DNA of 64,000 nt, from positions 41,902 to 105,901 of the forward strand of contig CAKRIN010000007.1 of NCBI GenBank assembly GCA_934343805.1, read 5' to 3'. The notes under the pieces were generated by a model, which was not told the DNA's origin, did not search any database, and saw nothing but the letters and a program-made list of their open reading frames with translations. Position 1 is the stretch's first letter. Every line of letters begins with the position of its first letter. A program made the position numbers and the translations under genes. Shown in pieces: positions 52,200 to 60,734 of this stretch. Source of the DNA: an uncultured Lachnospira sp. (lineage in GTDB: Bacteria > Bacillota > Clostridia > Lachnospirales > Lachnospiraceae).

Positions 52200-53553
52200 T
52201 ACAATGAAAGAAAATAAAATGGGTACAATGCCTGTTAATAAGCTGCTTATTAATATGGCTCTGCCAATGATGATATCAATGCTTGTACAGGCGCTGTATA
52301 ATATTGTTGACAGTATATTTGTTGCAAGAATAAGTGAGGAAGCACTTACAGCGGTTTCAATGGCATTTCCAATGCAGAATCTTATGATAGGTGTTGCGGG
52401 CGGCGTTGGCGTAGGTACTAATGCTCTGCTTTCAAGGGCATTAGGAGAAGGGAGACACGAAGAAGCTGATAAAATGGCTGTGCAAGGTATATTTATAACA
52501 GCTTGCAGCTATATAATATTTCTTGCAATAGGACTTTTCTTTGCCAGAGAGTTTTTTGTTATTCAGGGAGCTAATGAAGTGATAGCTGACTATGGCTATG
52601 ATTATCTTTCGGTTATTCTTATAGTCAGCTTTGGATGTCTGTTCCAGATGATATTTGAGAGATTATTACAGGCTACAGGAAGAACATTTTACAGCATGAT
52701 TACGCAGGGTACAGGTGCAATAATTAATATTATTCTTGACCCGATACTTATATTCGGTCTGCTTGGTGCACCTAAGCTTGGTATTGTAGGTGCGGCAGCA
52801 GCCACAGTTGCAGGTCAGATTGTTGCAGCTGTTATGGCAGTCATATTTAATATTAAGGTTAATAAAGAGATACATATTACTTTTAAGGGATTCAGACCAT
52901 CAGGAAAAAGAATTGGCAATATCTTATTTATAGGTATTCCATCAGTTATTATGATGGCGATTGGCTCTGTTATGACATTCTGTATGAATAAGATTCTGGT
53001 TGTATTCACATCAACAGCGGTTGCTGTATTCGGAGTGTATTTTAAGCTGCAGAGCTTTGCATTTATGCCGATATTTGGTATGAACAGTGGAATGGTTCCT
53101 ATAATTGCTTTTAATTATGGAGCCAAGAGAGAAGACAGAGTTATACAGACACTTAAGCTTGCAGTAATGTATGCAGAGATAATAATGATACTTTTCATGA
53201 TTGTAGTACAGATATTCCCTGTTCCAATGCTGTCAATATTCAGTGCATCGTCAGATATGATACGAATGGGTATTCCTGCTTTAAGAACAATATCAATAAG
53301 TTTTATATTTGCAGGAATATGTATTATATGCAGTTCATTCTTTCAGGCACTTGGAAGCAGTATATACAGCATGCTTGTATCATTTGTAAGACAGATTATA
53401 TTCCTTGTGCCATGTGCTTATATTTTTTCCAGAACAGGGAATGTTAATCTTGTATGGTGGGCATGGCCTATTGCTGAGCTTGCTTCAGTTGCATTAAGTG
53501 TATTCTTCTTTGTCAGAGTAAGAAAGAAGAAGTTTGCATTTATGGAACAGTAA
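52192..53553 (+). CDS. MATE-family multidrug efflux protein
   Basis: 453 residues from ATG 52192, overlapping the previous stop by 8 bp (RBS aagggagaa). Twelve membrane spans in two halves. MALPMMISMLVQALYNIVDS and VGVGTNALLSRALGEG, QMIFERLLQATGRT in the N half, FGMNSGMVPIIAFNYGAKRE in the C half: typical of the DinF/NorM-like bacterial MATE branch. Cation-drug antiport predicted; cargo unknown. Co-transcribed with the polymerase pair by position. Confidence 0.92.
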   Translation: MSNTMKENKMGTMPVNKLLINMALPMMISMLVQALYNIVDSIFVARISEEALTAVSMAFPMQNLMIGVAGGVGVGTNALLSRALGEGRHEEADKMAVQGIFITACSYIIFLAIGLFFAREFFVIQGANEVIADYGYDYLSVILIVSFGCLFQMIFERLLQATGRTFYSMITQGTGAIINIILDPILIFGLLGAPKLGIVGAAAATVAGQIVAAVMAVIFNIKVNKEIHITFKGFRPSGKRIGNILFIGIPSVIMMAIGSVMTFCMNKILVVFTSTAVAVFGVYFKLQSFAFMPIFGMNSGMVPIIAFNYGAKREDRVIQTLKLAVMYAEIIMILFMIVVQIFPVPMLSIFSASSDMIRMGIPALRTISISFIFAGICIICSSFFQALGSSIYSMLVSFVRQIIFLVPCAYIFSRTGNVNLVWWAWPIAELASVALSVFFFVRVRKKKFAFMEQ

Positions 53554-53584
53554 CAGATATAATTCAGAAAGATGAGGATAAGAT

Positions 53585-53980
53585 ATGAACAAACATATAG
53601 AAAAAGCTAAAGAACTCCGTTCGCCAGAAAAATGTTATAACTGTGCGGAAACTATTATGATGGCTTATGCTGATGATTTAGGATTAAGTGAGACACAGGC
53701 AGAATGTCTTGGCTGTAATTTCGGTGGTGGCATGAAATGTGGTGGAACATGTGGCGCAATCACTGGAGGACTTATGGTGCTTGGAGCATTGGGAGTTAGC
53801 AGTCCGGCTGTTGTTGGTGCATTTCAGAGAACGATTAGGGATAACCATGATGGAATGACTAACTGTGCAGATCTTTTAAGAGATAATGCTTTAAAGGGTG
53901 GCGAAAAAAAGGCGCATTGTGACAGTATGATTATGGAATCAATAAGGCTTATTGATGAGCTGGCTGATAAAGATAAATAA
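53585..53980 (+). CDS. C_GCAxxG_C_C family protein
   Basis: 131 residues. Conserved Cys pattern: CYNCAETI, CLGCNFGGGMKCGGTCGAIT, and later NCADLL and HCDSMI, the signature of the C_GCAxxG_C_C redox-associated family. Seen with transporters and redox proteins in anaerobes; may bind a metal or form disulfides. RBS gaggata. A terminator follows 65 bp on. Confidence 0.85.
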   Translation: MNKHIEKAKELRSPEKCYNCAETIMMAYADDLGLSETQAECLGCNFGGGMKCGGTCGAITGGLMVLGALGVSSPAVVGAFQRTIRDNHDGMTNCADLLRDNALKGGEKKAHCDSMIMESIRLIDELADKDK

Positions 53981-54046
53981 AATGCCACTAAACTATTGAT
54001 AATATTTATCAATAATATGTAGTGAATTATATTGTAAAATATGATA

Positions 54047-54089
54047 AAGTAAGCGAGGTTAGGGTGTTCTAACCTTGCTTACTTTTTTT
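54047..54089 (+). terminator. Intrinsic terminator
   Basis: AAGTAAGCGAGGTTAG / CTAACCTTGCTTACTT (54047-54062 with 54069-54084), followed by T-run. Ends the MATE/C_GCAxxG_C_C transcript. Confidence 0.9.
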
Positions 54090-54117
54090 GTGCCTGTTAA
54101 TGATGAATTTATGCCTG

Positions 54118-54145
54118 TTGACACAAAAATAATAAGTGTTAATAT
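54118..54145 (+). promoter_or_regulatory. Promoter of the MacB/FtsX-type ABC operon
   Basis: TTGACA (54118-54123), 16-bp spacer, TAATAT (54140-54145). An alternative -10 TATAAT sits at 54143. A palindrome lies just downstream, over the predicted transcription start. Confidence 0.6.
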
Positions 54146-54152
54146 AATGAAT

Positions 54153-54172
54153 ATATGAACGATTGTTCATAT
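54153..54172. promoter_or_regulatory. TetR-like operator palindrome
   Basis: ATATGAAC-GATT-GTTCATAT, perfect 8-bp arms with a 4-bp centre, 8 bp after the -10. Position and symmetry suit a repressor of the ABC operon; no TetR gene is in the window. Confidence 0.55.
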
Positions 54173-54207
54173 AAATATATGAGAGGGCGTGCCCGAAGGA
54201 GGTAAAT

Positions 54208-54906
54208 ATGTTTTTAGAGATTAAGGGAATCAAAAAGCATTATGGAGAAGGCGAAAGCCGGGTGGAAGTACTGAATGGTATAGACATAGACGTTAATAAA
54301 GGGGAAATTGTTGTATTGCTTGGTCCATCAGGTTCTGGTAAGTCAACACTGCTTAATATTATTGGTGGTATTGATGACGCAGACGAGGGTTACATATCAA
54401 TAGATGGTGAGAAAACAGCGGATATGAATGAAAAGCGTCTTACACAATATAGAAGAAAACATCTTGGATATGTTTTTCAGATGTATAATCTTATACCTAA
54501 CCTTACTGTAAGAGAGAATATTGAGGTTGGTGCTTACTTAAGTGATAAAGCACTTGATACTGATGAGATACTTAATACATTAGGACTCTCAGACCATGCT
54601 GACAAGAAGCCTAACCAGTTATCAGGCGGTCAGCAGCAGAGAACTTCAATCGGAAGGGCTCTTATAAAGAATCCTGATATCCTGTTATGTGATGAGCCTA
54701 CAGGAGCGCTTGATTATAATACATCTAAGGATATTTTAAAGCTTATTGAAGATGTTAATAAGAAGTATGGCAATACTATAATAATAGTCACACATAATGA
54801 TGCTATCAAGAATATGGCAGACAGAGTTATTACATTAAGAGACGGCAGAATCCGTAAGAACTATGTTAATGAAACTAAGATTGCAGCAGCAGACCTTGAG
54901 TGGTAA
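54208..54906 (+). CDS. ABC transporter ATPase, MacB/LolD-type
   Basis: 232 residues. Walker A GPSGSGKSTLLN, Q-loop FQMYNLIPNLTV, signature LSGGQQQRTSIGRAL, Walker B ILLCDEPTGALD, H-loop THND: the lipoprotein/antimicrobial-peptide mechanotransmission class. Strong RBS gaaggaggt. The FtsX-type permease starts 15 bp after its stop. Such pairs in Firmicutes export or sense lipophilic compounds and cell-wall antibiotics. Control by the upstream palindrome is likely. Confidence 0.93.
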   Translation: MFLEIKGIKKHYGEGESRVEVLNGIDIDVNKGEIVVLLGPSGSGKSTLLNIIGGIDDADEGYISIDGEKTADMNEKRLTQYRRKHLGYVFQMYNLIPNLTVRENIEVGAYLSDKALDTDEILNTLGLSDHADKKPNQLSGGQQQRTSIGRALIKNPDILLCDEPTGALDYNTSKDILKLIEDVNKKYGNTIIIVTHNDAIKNMADRVITLRDGRIRKNYVNETKIAAADLEW

Positions 54907-54920
54907 GAGAGGAGATAATT

Positions 54921-57227
54921 ATGAGAAATCCTTTAAATAAGCGTCTGCCAAGAGAATTGAAGCATGACTTGGGTAAATATCTTGTTATATTCTTGTTTAT
55001 GGTTATGATGATTTCGTTAGTCAGCGGATTCCTTGTAGCAGACAATAGCGTTAAGCACTCATATGACGAGGGCTTTGAAAAATATAATCTTGAAGATGGA
55101 CATTTTGCATTAGATAAAGAGCCTGACAGTTCTCTTATAAAAGATATTGAGAATAAGACTGACAGCAAGCTTTACGATTTAAGATATTTTGAGGAAGACG
55201 AGGCTGACAGCGATGCAACAATCAGAGTATATAAAGACAGGACAGAGGTTAATCTTGAGTGTCTTATGGAAGGCGAGATGCCCGCTTCTGATAATGAAAT
55301 AGCACTTGACCGTATGTATGCTCAGAATGCAAAGATTAAGATTGGAGATACAATTAAGCTGGCGGGAAAAGAATTAAAGGTTACTGGCTTTATTGCGGTA
55401 CCTGATTACAGCTGTCTCTTCGAGAATAATTCAGATATGATGTTTGATTCAACTCATTTTTCTATTGCAGTTATGACTGATAGGGGTTTTGAAAATGTTT
55501 CAAGTAATCATGTCAAATATAATTATGCATGGAAGTATAACAAAGAAGTTACAGGTGATAAGGCAGAAAAAGAGGCTTCTGATGATTTTCTTGAAAGTCT
55601 GGGAGATGTAATTAAAGAATATGACACAGAGCTTATGATGAGCGGTAGTGATGAGATTATAAGTGTGTCTGATTATCTTCCAAGATACACTAACAAGGCT
55701 GTTAATTTCACAGGAGATGATATGGGTTCAGATAAGGCAACAATTATGCTTTTTGACTATATTGTAGTGGTTGTAATTGCATTTGTATTCGCTGTTACAA
55801 CATCTAACACAATCAGTCAGGAGGCAGGGGTTATCGGAACTCTCCGCGCATCAGGTTATAAGAGAAGCGAGATTGTAAGACATTATATGGTTCTTCCTGT
55901 TGCTGTAACACTGGTTGCTGCTGTTGTTGGCAATATACTTGGCTACACTCTTTTGGAGAAGTTTTTTGTAAGTGTGTATTATAACAGCTACAGCCTGTGT
56001 ACTTACACGACACTGCTTAATGCAGAAGCATTTGTTGATACGACAGTTGTTCCAATTATTATTATGTTTGTTGTTAATCTTATTGTGCTTGAAAAGAAGC
56101 TCCGGCTTTCTCCGCTTAAGTTCTTAAGACATGAGCTTACTAACAGAAAGAGAAAGAAGCTTATAAAGTTAAGCCACAAGCTTCCTTTTATGACAAGATT
56201 CAGATTAAGGATAATGTTCCAGAATATACCTAATTATCTGACATTGTTCTTAGGAATACTGATTGCAGGTGCACTTGTTGTATTCAGCATTATGTTTGAA
56301 CCGCTTATTGATGATTATGCTGATGTTGTTAAGAAGTCACAGATATGTGATTATCAGTATGTGTTAAAAAGTCAGGCAGAAACTGATATTTCCGGTGCAG
56401 AAAAGTACTGTGTGACATCGCTTGATACAACTGATGAAAAATATATGACAGATGATATTATGATATACGGCATTCAGGATAACAGCAGGTATGTGGATAT
56501 AGATATCAGTGATGATGAGATACTTGTATCTAATGGTGTAATGGTCAAATACGGACTAAAAAAGGGTGATACATTTAAACTGAAAGATCCGTATTCGGAT
56601 AATGAGTATGAATTCACAATAGCAGGAAGTTATAAATATGATGCTGCACTTGCAGTATTCATGACAAGAAAAAACTTTATTGATACATTTGACAAGTCAG
56701 ATGACTACTTCACAGGATACTTTACAGACAAGAAGCTGACAGATATTGATGACAAATATGTTGCTTCAATAGTTACATATGAAGACCTTATCAAAGTGTC
56801 TAACCAGATGAAGGTTTCAATGGGCGAGATGATGTATATACTGAAGTATTTTGGAATTATAATGTTCGTACTTCTTATGTATCTGTTATCTAAACAGATT
56901 ATTGAAAAGAATGCACAGTCAATTTCAATGACTAAGATTCTTGGATTTAAGAATGGTGAGATTGGAGGACTGTATATAGTTGCAACCTCGATTATGGTAG
57001 TTATATCACTTCTTGTTTCTGTTCCTATAGTAAATGCTTTGCTTAAATGGGCATTTTCATCATATCTGTATACTATGATGACAGGATATATTCCATATAT
57101 GGTAAGAAGAAGCTGCTTTGTTGAAATGGTTATTCTTGGAATTGTGTGCTATGCAGTTGTGGCTGTGCTTCAGCTTGTAAAGATAGCTAAGATTCCTAAG
57201 ACGGATGCTTTAAAGAACGTAGAATAA
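54921..57227 (+). CDS. FtsX-type ABC transporter permease (MacB-like)
   Basis: 768 residues from ATG 54921 (RBS agaggaga). N-terminal span, an extracytoplasmic MacB-PCD-like domain (residues about 40-240), then FtsX repeats with about seven further spans (EAGVIGTLRASGYKRSEIVRH and SISMTKILGFKNGEIGGLYI are the coupling-type cytoplasmic loops), with a second outer domain between (about 450-620). Two FtsX domains in one chain is the common arrangement in Firmicutes. Works with the upstream ATPase. Confidence 0.9.
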   Translation: MRNPLNKRLPRELKHDLGKYLVIFLFMVMMISLVSGFLVADNSVKHSYDEGFEKYNLEDGHFALDKEPDSSLIKDIENKTDSKLYDLRYFEEDEADSDATIRVYKDRTEVNLECLMEGEMPASDNEIALDRMYAQNAKIKIGDTIKLAGKELKVTGFIAVPDYSCLFENNSDMMFDSTHFSIAVMTDRGFENVSSNHVKYNYAWKYNKEVTGDKAEKEASDDFLESLGDVIKEYDTELMMSGSDEIISVSDYLPRYTNKAVNFTGDDMGSDKATIMLFDYIVVVVIAFVFAVTTSNTISQEAGVIGTLRASGYKRSEIVRHYMVLPVAVTLVAAVVGNILGYTLLEKFFVSVYYNSYSLCTYTTLLNAEAFVDTTVVPIIIMFVVNLIVLEKKLRLSPLKFLRHELTNRKRKKLIKLSHKLPFMTRFRLRIMFQNIPNYLTLFLGILIAGALVVFSIMFEPLIDDYADVVKKSQICDYQYVLKSQAETDISGAEKYCVTSLDTTDEKYMTDDIMIYGIQDNSRYVDIDISDDEILVSNGVMVKYGLKKGDTFKLKDPYSDNEYEFTIAGSYKYDAALAVFMTRKNFIDTFDKSDDYFTGYFTDKKLTDIDDKYVASIVTYEDLIKVSNQMKVSMGEMMYILKYFGIIMFVLLMYLLSKQIIEKNAQSISMTKILGFKNGEIGGLYIVATSIMVVISLLVSVPIVNALLKWAFSSYLYTMMTGYIPYMVRRSCFVEMVILGIVCYAVVAVLQLVKIAKIPKTDALKNVE

Positions 57228-57243
57228 AACCAGAATTTACCGG

Positions 57244-57272
57244 TTGACAATGCAAAAATAATTTAATAATAT
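57244..57272 (+). promoter_or_regulatory. Strong sigma-A promoter followed directly by a hairpin
   Basis: TTGACA (57244-57249), 17-bp spacer, TAATAT (57267-57272), near consensus. Predicted start about 57279, immediately ahead of a terminator hairpin; see that entry. Confidence 0.6.
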
Positions 57273-57280
57273 ACTAACAA

Positions 57281-57337
57281 ACAGTGAGTAGCATTACAGC
57301 ATAAATCCGACTGTAATGGGACTCACTGTATTTTTTT
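57281..57337 (+). terminator. Terminator-like hairpin in the HxlR leader
   Basis: ACAGTGAGT--CATTACAG / CTGTAATG--ACTCACTGT (57281-57299 with 57311-57329, two internal mismatches) followed by ATTTTTTT. It may end the FtsX operon, or attenuate the promoter at 57244, leaving a tiny structured RNA. Confidence 0.8.
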
Positions 57338-57391
57338 ATGCAAAAACACCATTGCAGTAGGAAAAGGTGTAGTAGAAAAAAGGAGCTAATA

Positions 57392-57739
57392 ATGAAACTG
57401 AAAAAACAGTACGACTGCAATCTTGTTATGATGAATGATCTTATTGGTGGTAAATGGAAATTAAGGATTTTGTGGCATATTATGAATGGAGATAACAGAT
57501 TTTCTATGCTTGAAAAGACAATTGATAATATAACTCCTAAAGTACTTATGTCGCAGCTTAACGAATTGGAAGAAAGTGGTCTGATATTAAAACATGTGTT
57601 AGTAAGTACCCCGCCTAAAGTTGTTGTGTATGAGATAAATCCTGAATATTGTGGTATATGTGAAATAGTTAATAATGCCCATACATTCTCTAAAATGTAT
57701 GGCTCAAAGAATAATATAGATATACTTACAAAAAAGTAA
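57392..57739 (+). CDS. HxlR-family transcriptional regulator
   Basis: 115 residues from ATG 57392 (RBS aaaggagc); a longer frame begins inside the terminator. CNLVMMNDLIGGKWKLRILW with the conserved Cys9, then NRFSMLEKTIDNITPKVLMS QLNELEESGLI: a complete HxlR winged helix. Members are often redox or small-molecule responsive. Flanked by an FtsX ABC operon and an iron-siderophore importer; may control either. A terminator separates it from the importer. Confidence 0.88.
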   Translation: MKLKKQYDCNLVMMNDLIGGKWKLRILWHIMNGDNRFSMLEKTIDNITPKVLMSQLNELEESGLILKHVLVSTPPKVVVYEINPEYCGICEIVNNAHTFSKMYGSKNNIDILTKK

Positions 57740-57743
57740 GTTC

Positions 57744-57772
57744 TTGTTAAGAGAGATAAGCTTATTTATAAT
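57744..57772 (+). promoter_or_regulatory. Putative promoter ahead of the iron importer operon
   Basis: TTGTTA (57744-57749), 17-bp spacer, TATAAT (57767-57772). A terminator-like hairpin begins 13 bp beyond the -10. Confidence 0.5.
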
Positions 57773-57784
57773 CACCATTGTTCG

Positions 57785-57809
57785 CAGCATTAAATAAATG
57801 CTGTTTTTT
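57785..57809 (+). terminator. Intrinsic terminator after the HxlR gene
   Basis: CAGCATT-AAATA-AATGCTG with T7. Either the end of the HxlR transcript or an attenuator for the importer promoter just upstream. Confidence 0.7.
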
Positions 57810-57820
57810 AAAAAATGTGA

Positions 57821-57836
57821 GTTAGCGATATCTAAC
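57821..57836. promoter_or_regulatory. Inverted repeat, possible iron-regulator site
   Basis: GTTAG-CGATAT-CTAAC in the importer leader, 34 bp before the start codon. The GTTAG/CTAAC halves recall DtxR/IdeR-type operators; not a Fur box. Confidence 0.35.
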
Positions 57837-57869
57837 AAAAGTAAGCATAAAAGGAAAATGGTGGTAATT

Positions 57870-58916
57870 ATGATAAAGACATTTATTAAAAAAAATATAA
57901 TTACATTGACTCTAGCGATACTTCTTCTGGTTTTATCTGTTGTGTCGCTTTTTATAGGGGCAATTGATATTAATATAAAGAATCTTTTTGTAGATTCACA
58001 GGCAATGGAAGTCTTTGTGATATCAAGGCTTCCAAGACTTCTGGCAATTCTGTGTACCGGAGTAGGAATGAGTGTTGCAGGACTTATAATGCAGCAGCTG
58101 TGTATGAATAAATTCGTATCACCAACAACCGGAGCAACAATTTCATCGGCACAGTTTGGAATTCTTCTGGCACTTATATTTGCCCCAAATGCAACTATAT
58201 GGGGCAGGGCAATATTTGCTTTTGTCAGTGCAATACTCGGGACATGGGTTTTTGTGTGGTTTATACAGCGCATACAATATAAGGACATAGTGATGGTTCC
58301 GCTTGTTGGAATAATGTTTGGAAATGTTATCGGAGGAGTAACTAACTTCCTCGCATACAAATATGAAGTTACACAAGCATTATCAACATGGCTGGTAGGA
58401 CATTTTTCAATGGTATTAAAGGGAAGATATGAAATTGTTTATCTGACTGTGCCGCTTGTTATTCTGGCATTTGTATTTGCTAATCATTTTAATATTGTAG
58501 GCATGGGAAAGGATTTTTCAAAAAACCTTGGAGTACCATATAATTTCGTTATGTTTGCAGGGCTTACAATTGCAGCGATGATTACTGCATCGATTATTGT
58601 GGTTGTTGGTTCGATTTCATACATAGGTCTGATTGTTCCAAATGTGGTAGCTATGTTTAAAGGTGACAAGATAAGAGGAACACTGGTTGATACTGGACTT
58701 TTTGGAGCTTTGTTTGTTCTGGTATGCGACATAATCGGAAGAGTTGTTATCATGCCATATGAGCTTCCTATTGAACTTATAGTTGGAATACTTGGAAGCC
58801 TGATATTTGTAGCATTATTAATATACAGGCTTAAGCATGGCAGAAAAGTTGTGAATATTAAATTATCTGGTGGGCAGAAAGAGGTTAATAATGAACAGAA
58901 AAAGAAATATATATAA
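57870..58916 (+). CDS. Iron-siderophore ABC permease, YclN-like
   Basis: 348 residues from ATG 57870 (RBS ggtgg 57860-57864); ATG 57858 is possible. FecCD family with about nine or ten spans: VISRLPRLLAILCTGVGMSV, AGLIMQQLCMNKFVSPTTGA, VGSISYIGLIVPNVVAMFKGD. Closely follows the pattern of Bacillus YclN (FxSRLPRLI...GLIMQQ...NKFVSPTT). Forms the channel with the next permease to import ferric siderophore (petrobactin in the Bacillus homologue). Gene order permease-permease-ATPase-binding protein equals yclNOPQ. Confidence 0.92.
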   Translation: MIKTFIKKNIITLTLAILLLVLSVVSLFIGAIDINIKNLFVDSQAMEVFVISRLPRLLAILCTGVGMSVAGLIMQQLCMNKFVSPTTGATISSAQFGILLALIFAPNATIWGRAIFAFVSAILGTWVFVWFIQRIQYKDIVMVPLVGIMFGNVIGGVTNFLAYKYEVTQALSTWLVGHFSMVLKGRYEIVYLTVPLVILAFVFANHFNIVGMGKDFSKNLGVPYNFVMFAGLTIAAMITASIIVVVGSISYIGLIVPNVVAMFKGDKIRGTLVDTGLFGALFVLVCDIIGRVVIMPYELPIELIVGILGSLIFVALLIYRLKHGRKVVNIKLSGGQKEVNNEQKKKYI

Positions 58917-59859
58917 GCTGGTTATTCTTGCTGTTATCGTTCTGCTTGCAATGGCAGCTTATATGACAATTGGTGTAAAATTTCATAATGAAAGACTGAT
59001 GAGATTTGCATTTAAAATTAGATATCCAAAACTTATCGCAATGATAATTACAGCATTTACAATAGGTGGAGCATCAATCGTGTTCCAGTCAGTTATTAAC
59101 AACACTATTGTTACTCCCTGCCTTTTAGGAATGAATTCACTTTATACACTTATACATACGGCAGTGGTGTTTTTCTTAGGTTCGGGCAGTGTGCTTGTTA
59201 TTAATGCAAATATGAGTTTTGCACTTGACCTTGTAATAATGGGAGTTGTGGCAACATTTATATATAGTTATCTGTTTAAAGTTACCAATCATAATGTACT
59301 TTATGTATTGCTTATAGGAACAGTTCTTACATCATTCTTTTCAAGTATTCAGAGTACACTGACAAGAATAATGGACCCTAATGAATATGACACACTTCTT
59401 ACATCGTTAGTGGCAAGCTTCAGCAATATTAATTCGGAAATAATAATTTTTTCACTGATTATAATTGCATCAATTATAGTTGTATTCCGAAAAGAGCTTG
59501 CAATGCTTGATGTGCTTACACTTGGAAAAGAGCAGGCTGTTAACCTTGGTGTTGATTATGACAGATGTATAAGAAGACTTCTTCTCGCTGTGACATTATG
59601 TATATCTGTTGCAACGGCAATGGTTGGTCCAATATCGTTTCTTGGACTGATAATAGCTAACCTGTCAAGACAGATGTTAAAAACATACCGCCATACACAG
59701 CTTATACTTGGTTCGGCATTGTTTGGAATGATAGGACTTATAATTGGTCAGCTTATAGTTGAAAGGGTGTTTGTCTATGCAATACCTGTAAGTGTATTTA
59801 TAACAGTTGGCGGAGGAATATATTTCTTATATCTGCTGCTTGCAGGAAAGAAGGCATAA
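58891..59859 (+). CDS. Iron-siderophore ABC permease, YclO-like
   Basis: 322 residues from ATG 58891 (RBS agaaagaggt), overlapping the first permease gene by 26 bp. FecCD family: IRYPKLIAMIITAFTIGGAS, IVFQSVINNTIVTPCLLGMN, LGVDYDRCIRR, VGPISFLGLIIANLSRQMLK. About nine spans. Second half of the heterodimeric channel, with the conserved cytoplasmic coupling loop after FLGLI. Confidence 0.92.
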   Translation: MNRKRNIYKLVILAVIVLLAMAAYMTIGVKFHNERLMRFAFKIRYPKLIAMIITAFTIGGASIVFQSVINNTIVTPCLLGMNSLYTLIHTAVVFFLGSGSVLVINANMSFALDLVIMGVVATFIYSYLFKVTNHNVLYVLLIGTVLTSFFSSIQSTLTRIMDPNEYDTLLTSLVASFSNINSEIIIFSLIIIASIIVVFRKELAMLDVLTLGKEQAVNLGVDYDRCIRRLLLAVTLCISVATAMVGPISFLGLIIANLSRQMLKTYRHTQLILGSALFGMIGLIIGQLIVERVFVYAIPVSVFITVGGGIYFLYLLLAGKKA

Positions 59860-59879
59860 TACGAAGAAGGAGAACAATA

Positions 59880-60632
59880 ATGGTTGTAGACAAATTATTG
59901 AAAAAATATGACAAAAAAGTAGTTGTAGATTCGGTAAGCTTTTCTATACCTAAAGGTAAGGTTACATCATTTATTGGACCTAATGGGGCAGGAAAATCTA
60001 CAGTTATGGGAATGATATCAAGACTTATTGCCAATGATGCAGGTCTTATTGAATTTCAGGGGAAATCGATGCATGACTGGAAAAGTAAGGAACTTGCAAA
60101 ACACATGGCAATACTTACACAGAGTAATAACATACAGATGAAGCTTACAGTTGAGGAGCTGGTAGCATTTGGAAGATTTCCTCATTCCGGAGGAAGGCTA
60201 AATGATAAGGATAAAGAGATAATTAATAAGTCAATTGAATATATGGAACTCAGCGAATTTTGCAACAGATTCATAGATGAGTTGTCTGGAGGCCAGAGAC
60301 AGCGTGCATATATAGCAATGGTTATAGCACAGGATACAGAATTCATTCTTCTTGATGAGCCTACCAATAATCTTGATATATATCATGCAACTAATCTTAT
60401 GAAGATTATAAGAAAACTTAGTGATGAACTTGGAAAAACAGTTGTCACAGTTTTGCATGAAATTAATTATGCGGCATTTTATTCAGATTATATATGTGCA
60501 TTTAAAGATGGCAGGGTTGCCAGATTTGGTACAGTTGATGAGGTTATGACTAAAGAAGTTTTATCAGAAATATATAATGTTGATTTTGAAATAATGAAGA
60601 TACAGGGCAGACCACTGTCAATATATTATTAA
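59880..60632 (+). CDS. Iron-siderophore ABC ATPase, YclP-like
   Basis: 250 residues. Walker A GPNGAGKSTVMG, Q-loop TQSNNIQMKLTVEELVAFGR (the FepC/FhuC family feature), signature LSGGQRQRAYIAMV, Walker B FILLDEPTNNLD, H-loop LHEIN. Couples ATP hydrolysis to siderophore uptake. RBS gaaggaga. A 102-bp spacer with repeated words separates it from the binding-protein gene. Confidence 0.93.
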   Translation: MVVDKLLKKYDKKVVVDSVSFSIPKGKVTSFIGPNGAGKSTVMGMISRLIANDAGLIEFQGKSMHDWKSKELAKHMAILTQSNNIQMKLTVEELVAFGRFPHSGGRLNDKDKEIINKSIEYMELSEFCNRFIDELSGGQRQRAYIAMVIAQDTEFILLDEPTNNLDIYHATNLMKIIRKLSDELGKTVVTVLHEINYAAFYSDYICAFKDGRVARFGTVDEVMTKEVLSEIYNVDFEIMKIQGRPLSIYY

Positions 60633-60734
60633 TTTATTATGGCTTTAGGCTTTGCATGCGGGCTTTAGCATACATGTATGATGTCAGTCGCGAGGCATTG
60701 TACAAAAAATAAAAATAGAAGAGGATAACATATA
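60633..60734 (+). repeat. Intercistronic element with GGCTTTA repeats and palindrome
   Basis: Between ATPase and binding-protein genes: GGCTTTAG, GGCTTTGC and GGGCTTTAG in close succession, then CATACATGTATG (60669-60680, perfect 12-bp palindrome) and CAGTCGCGAGGCATTGTAC. Not coding, and too long for a simple spacer. Could tune mRNA stability or processing between importer genes. Confidence 0.4.

Noticed and set aside
57704-58360. A 218-codon minus-strand open frame opposite the YclN-like permease
   Set aside because: Antisense to an evident FecCD protein and crosses a terminator and promoter region; no start signal.
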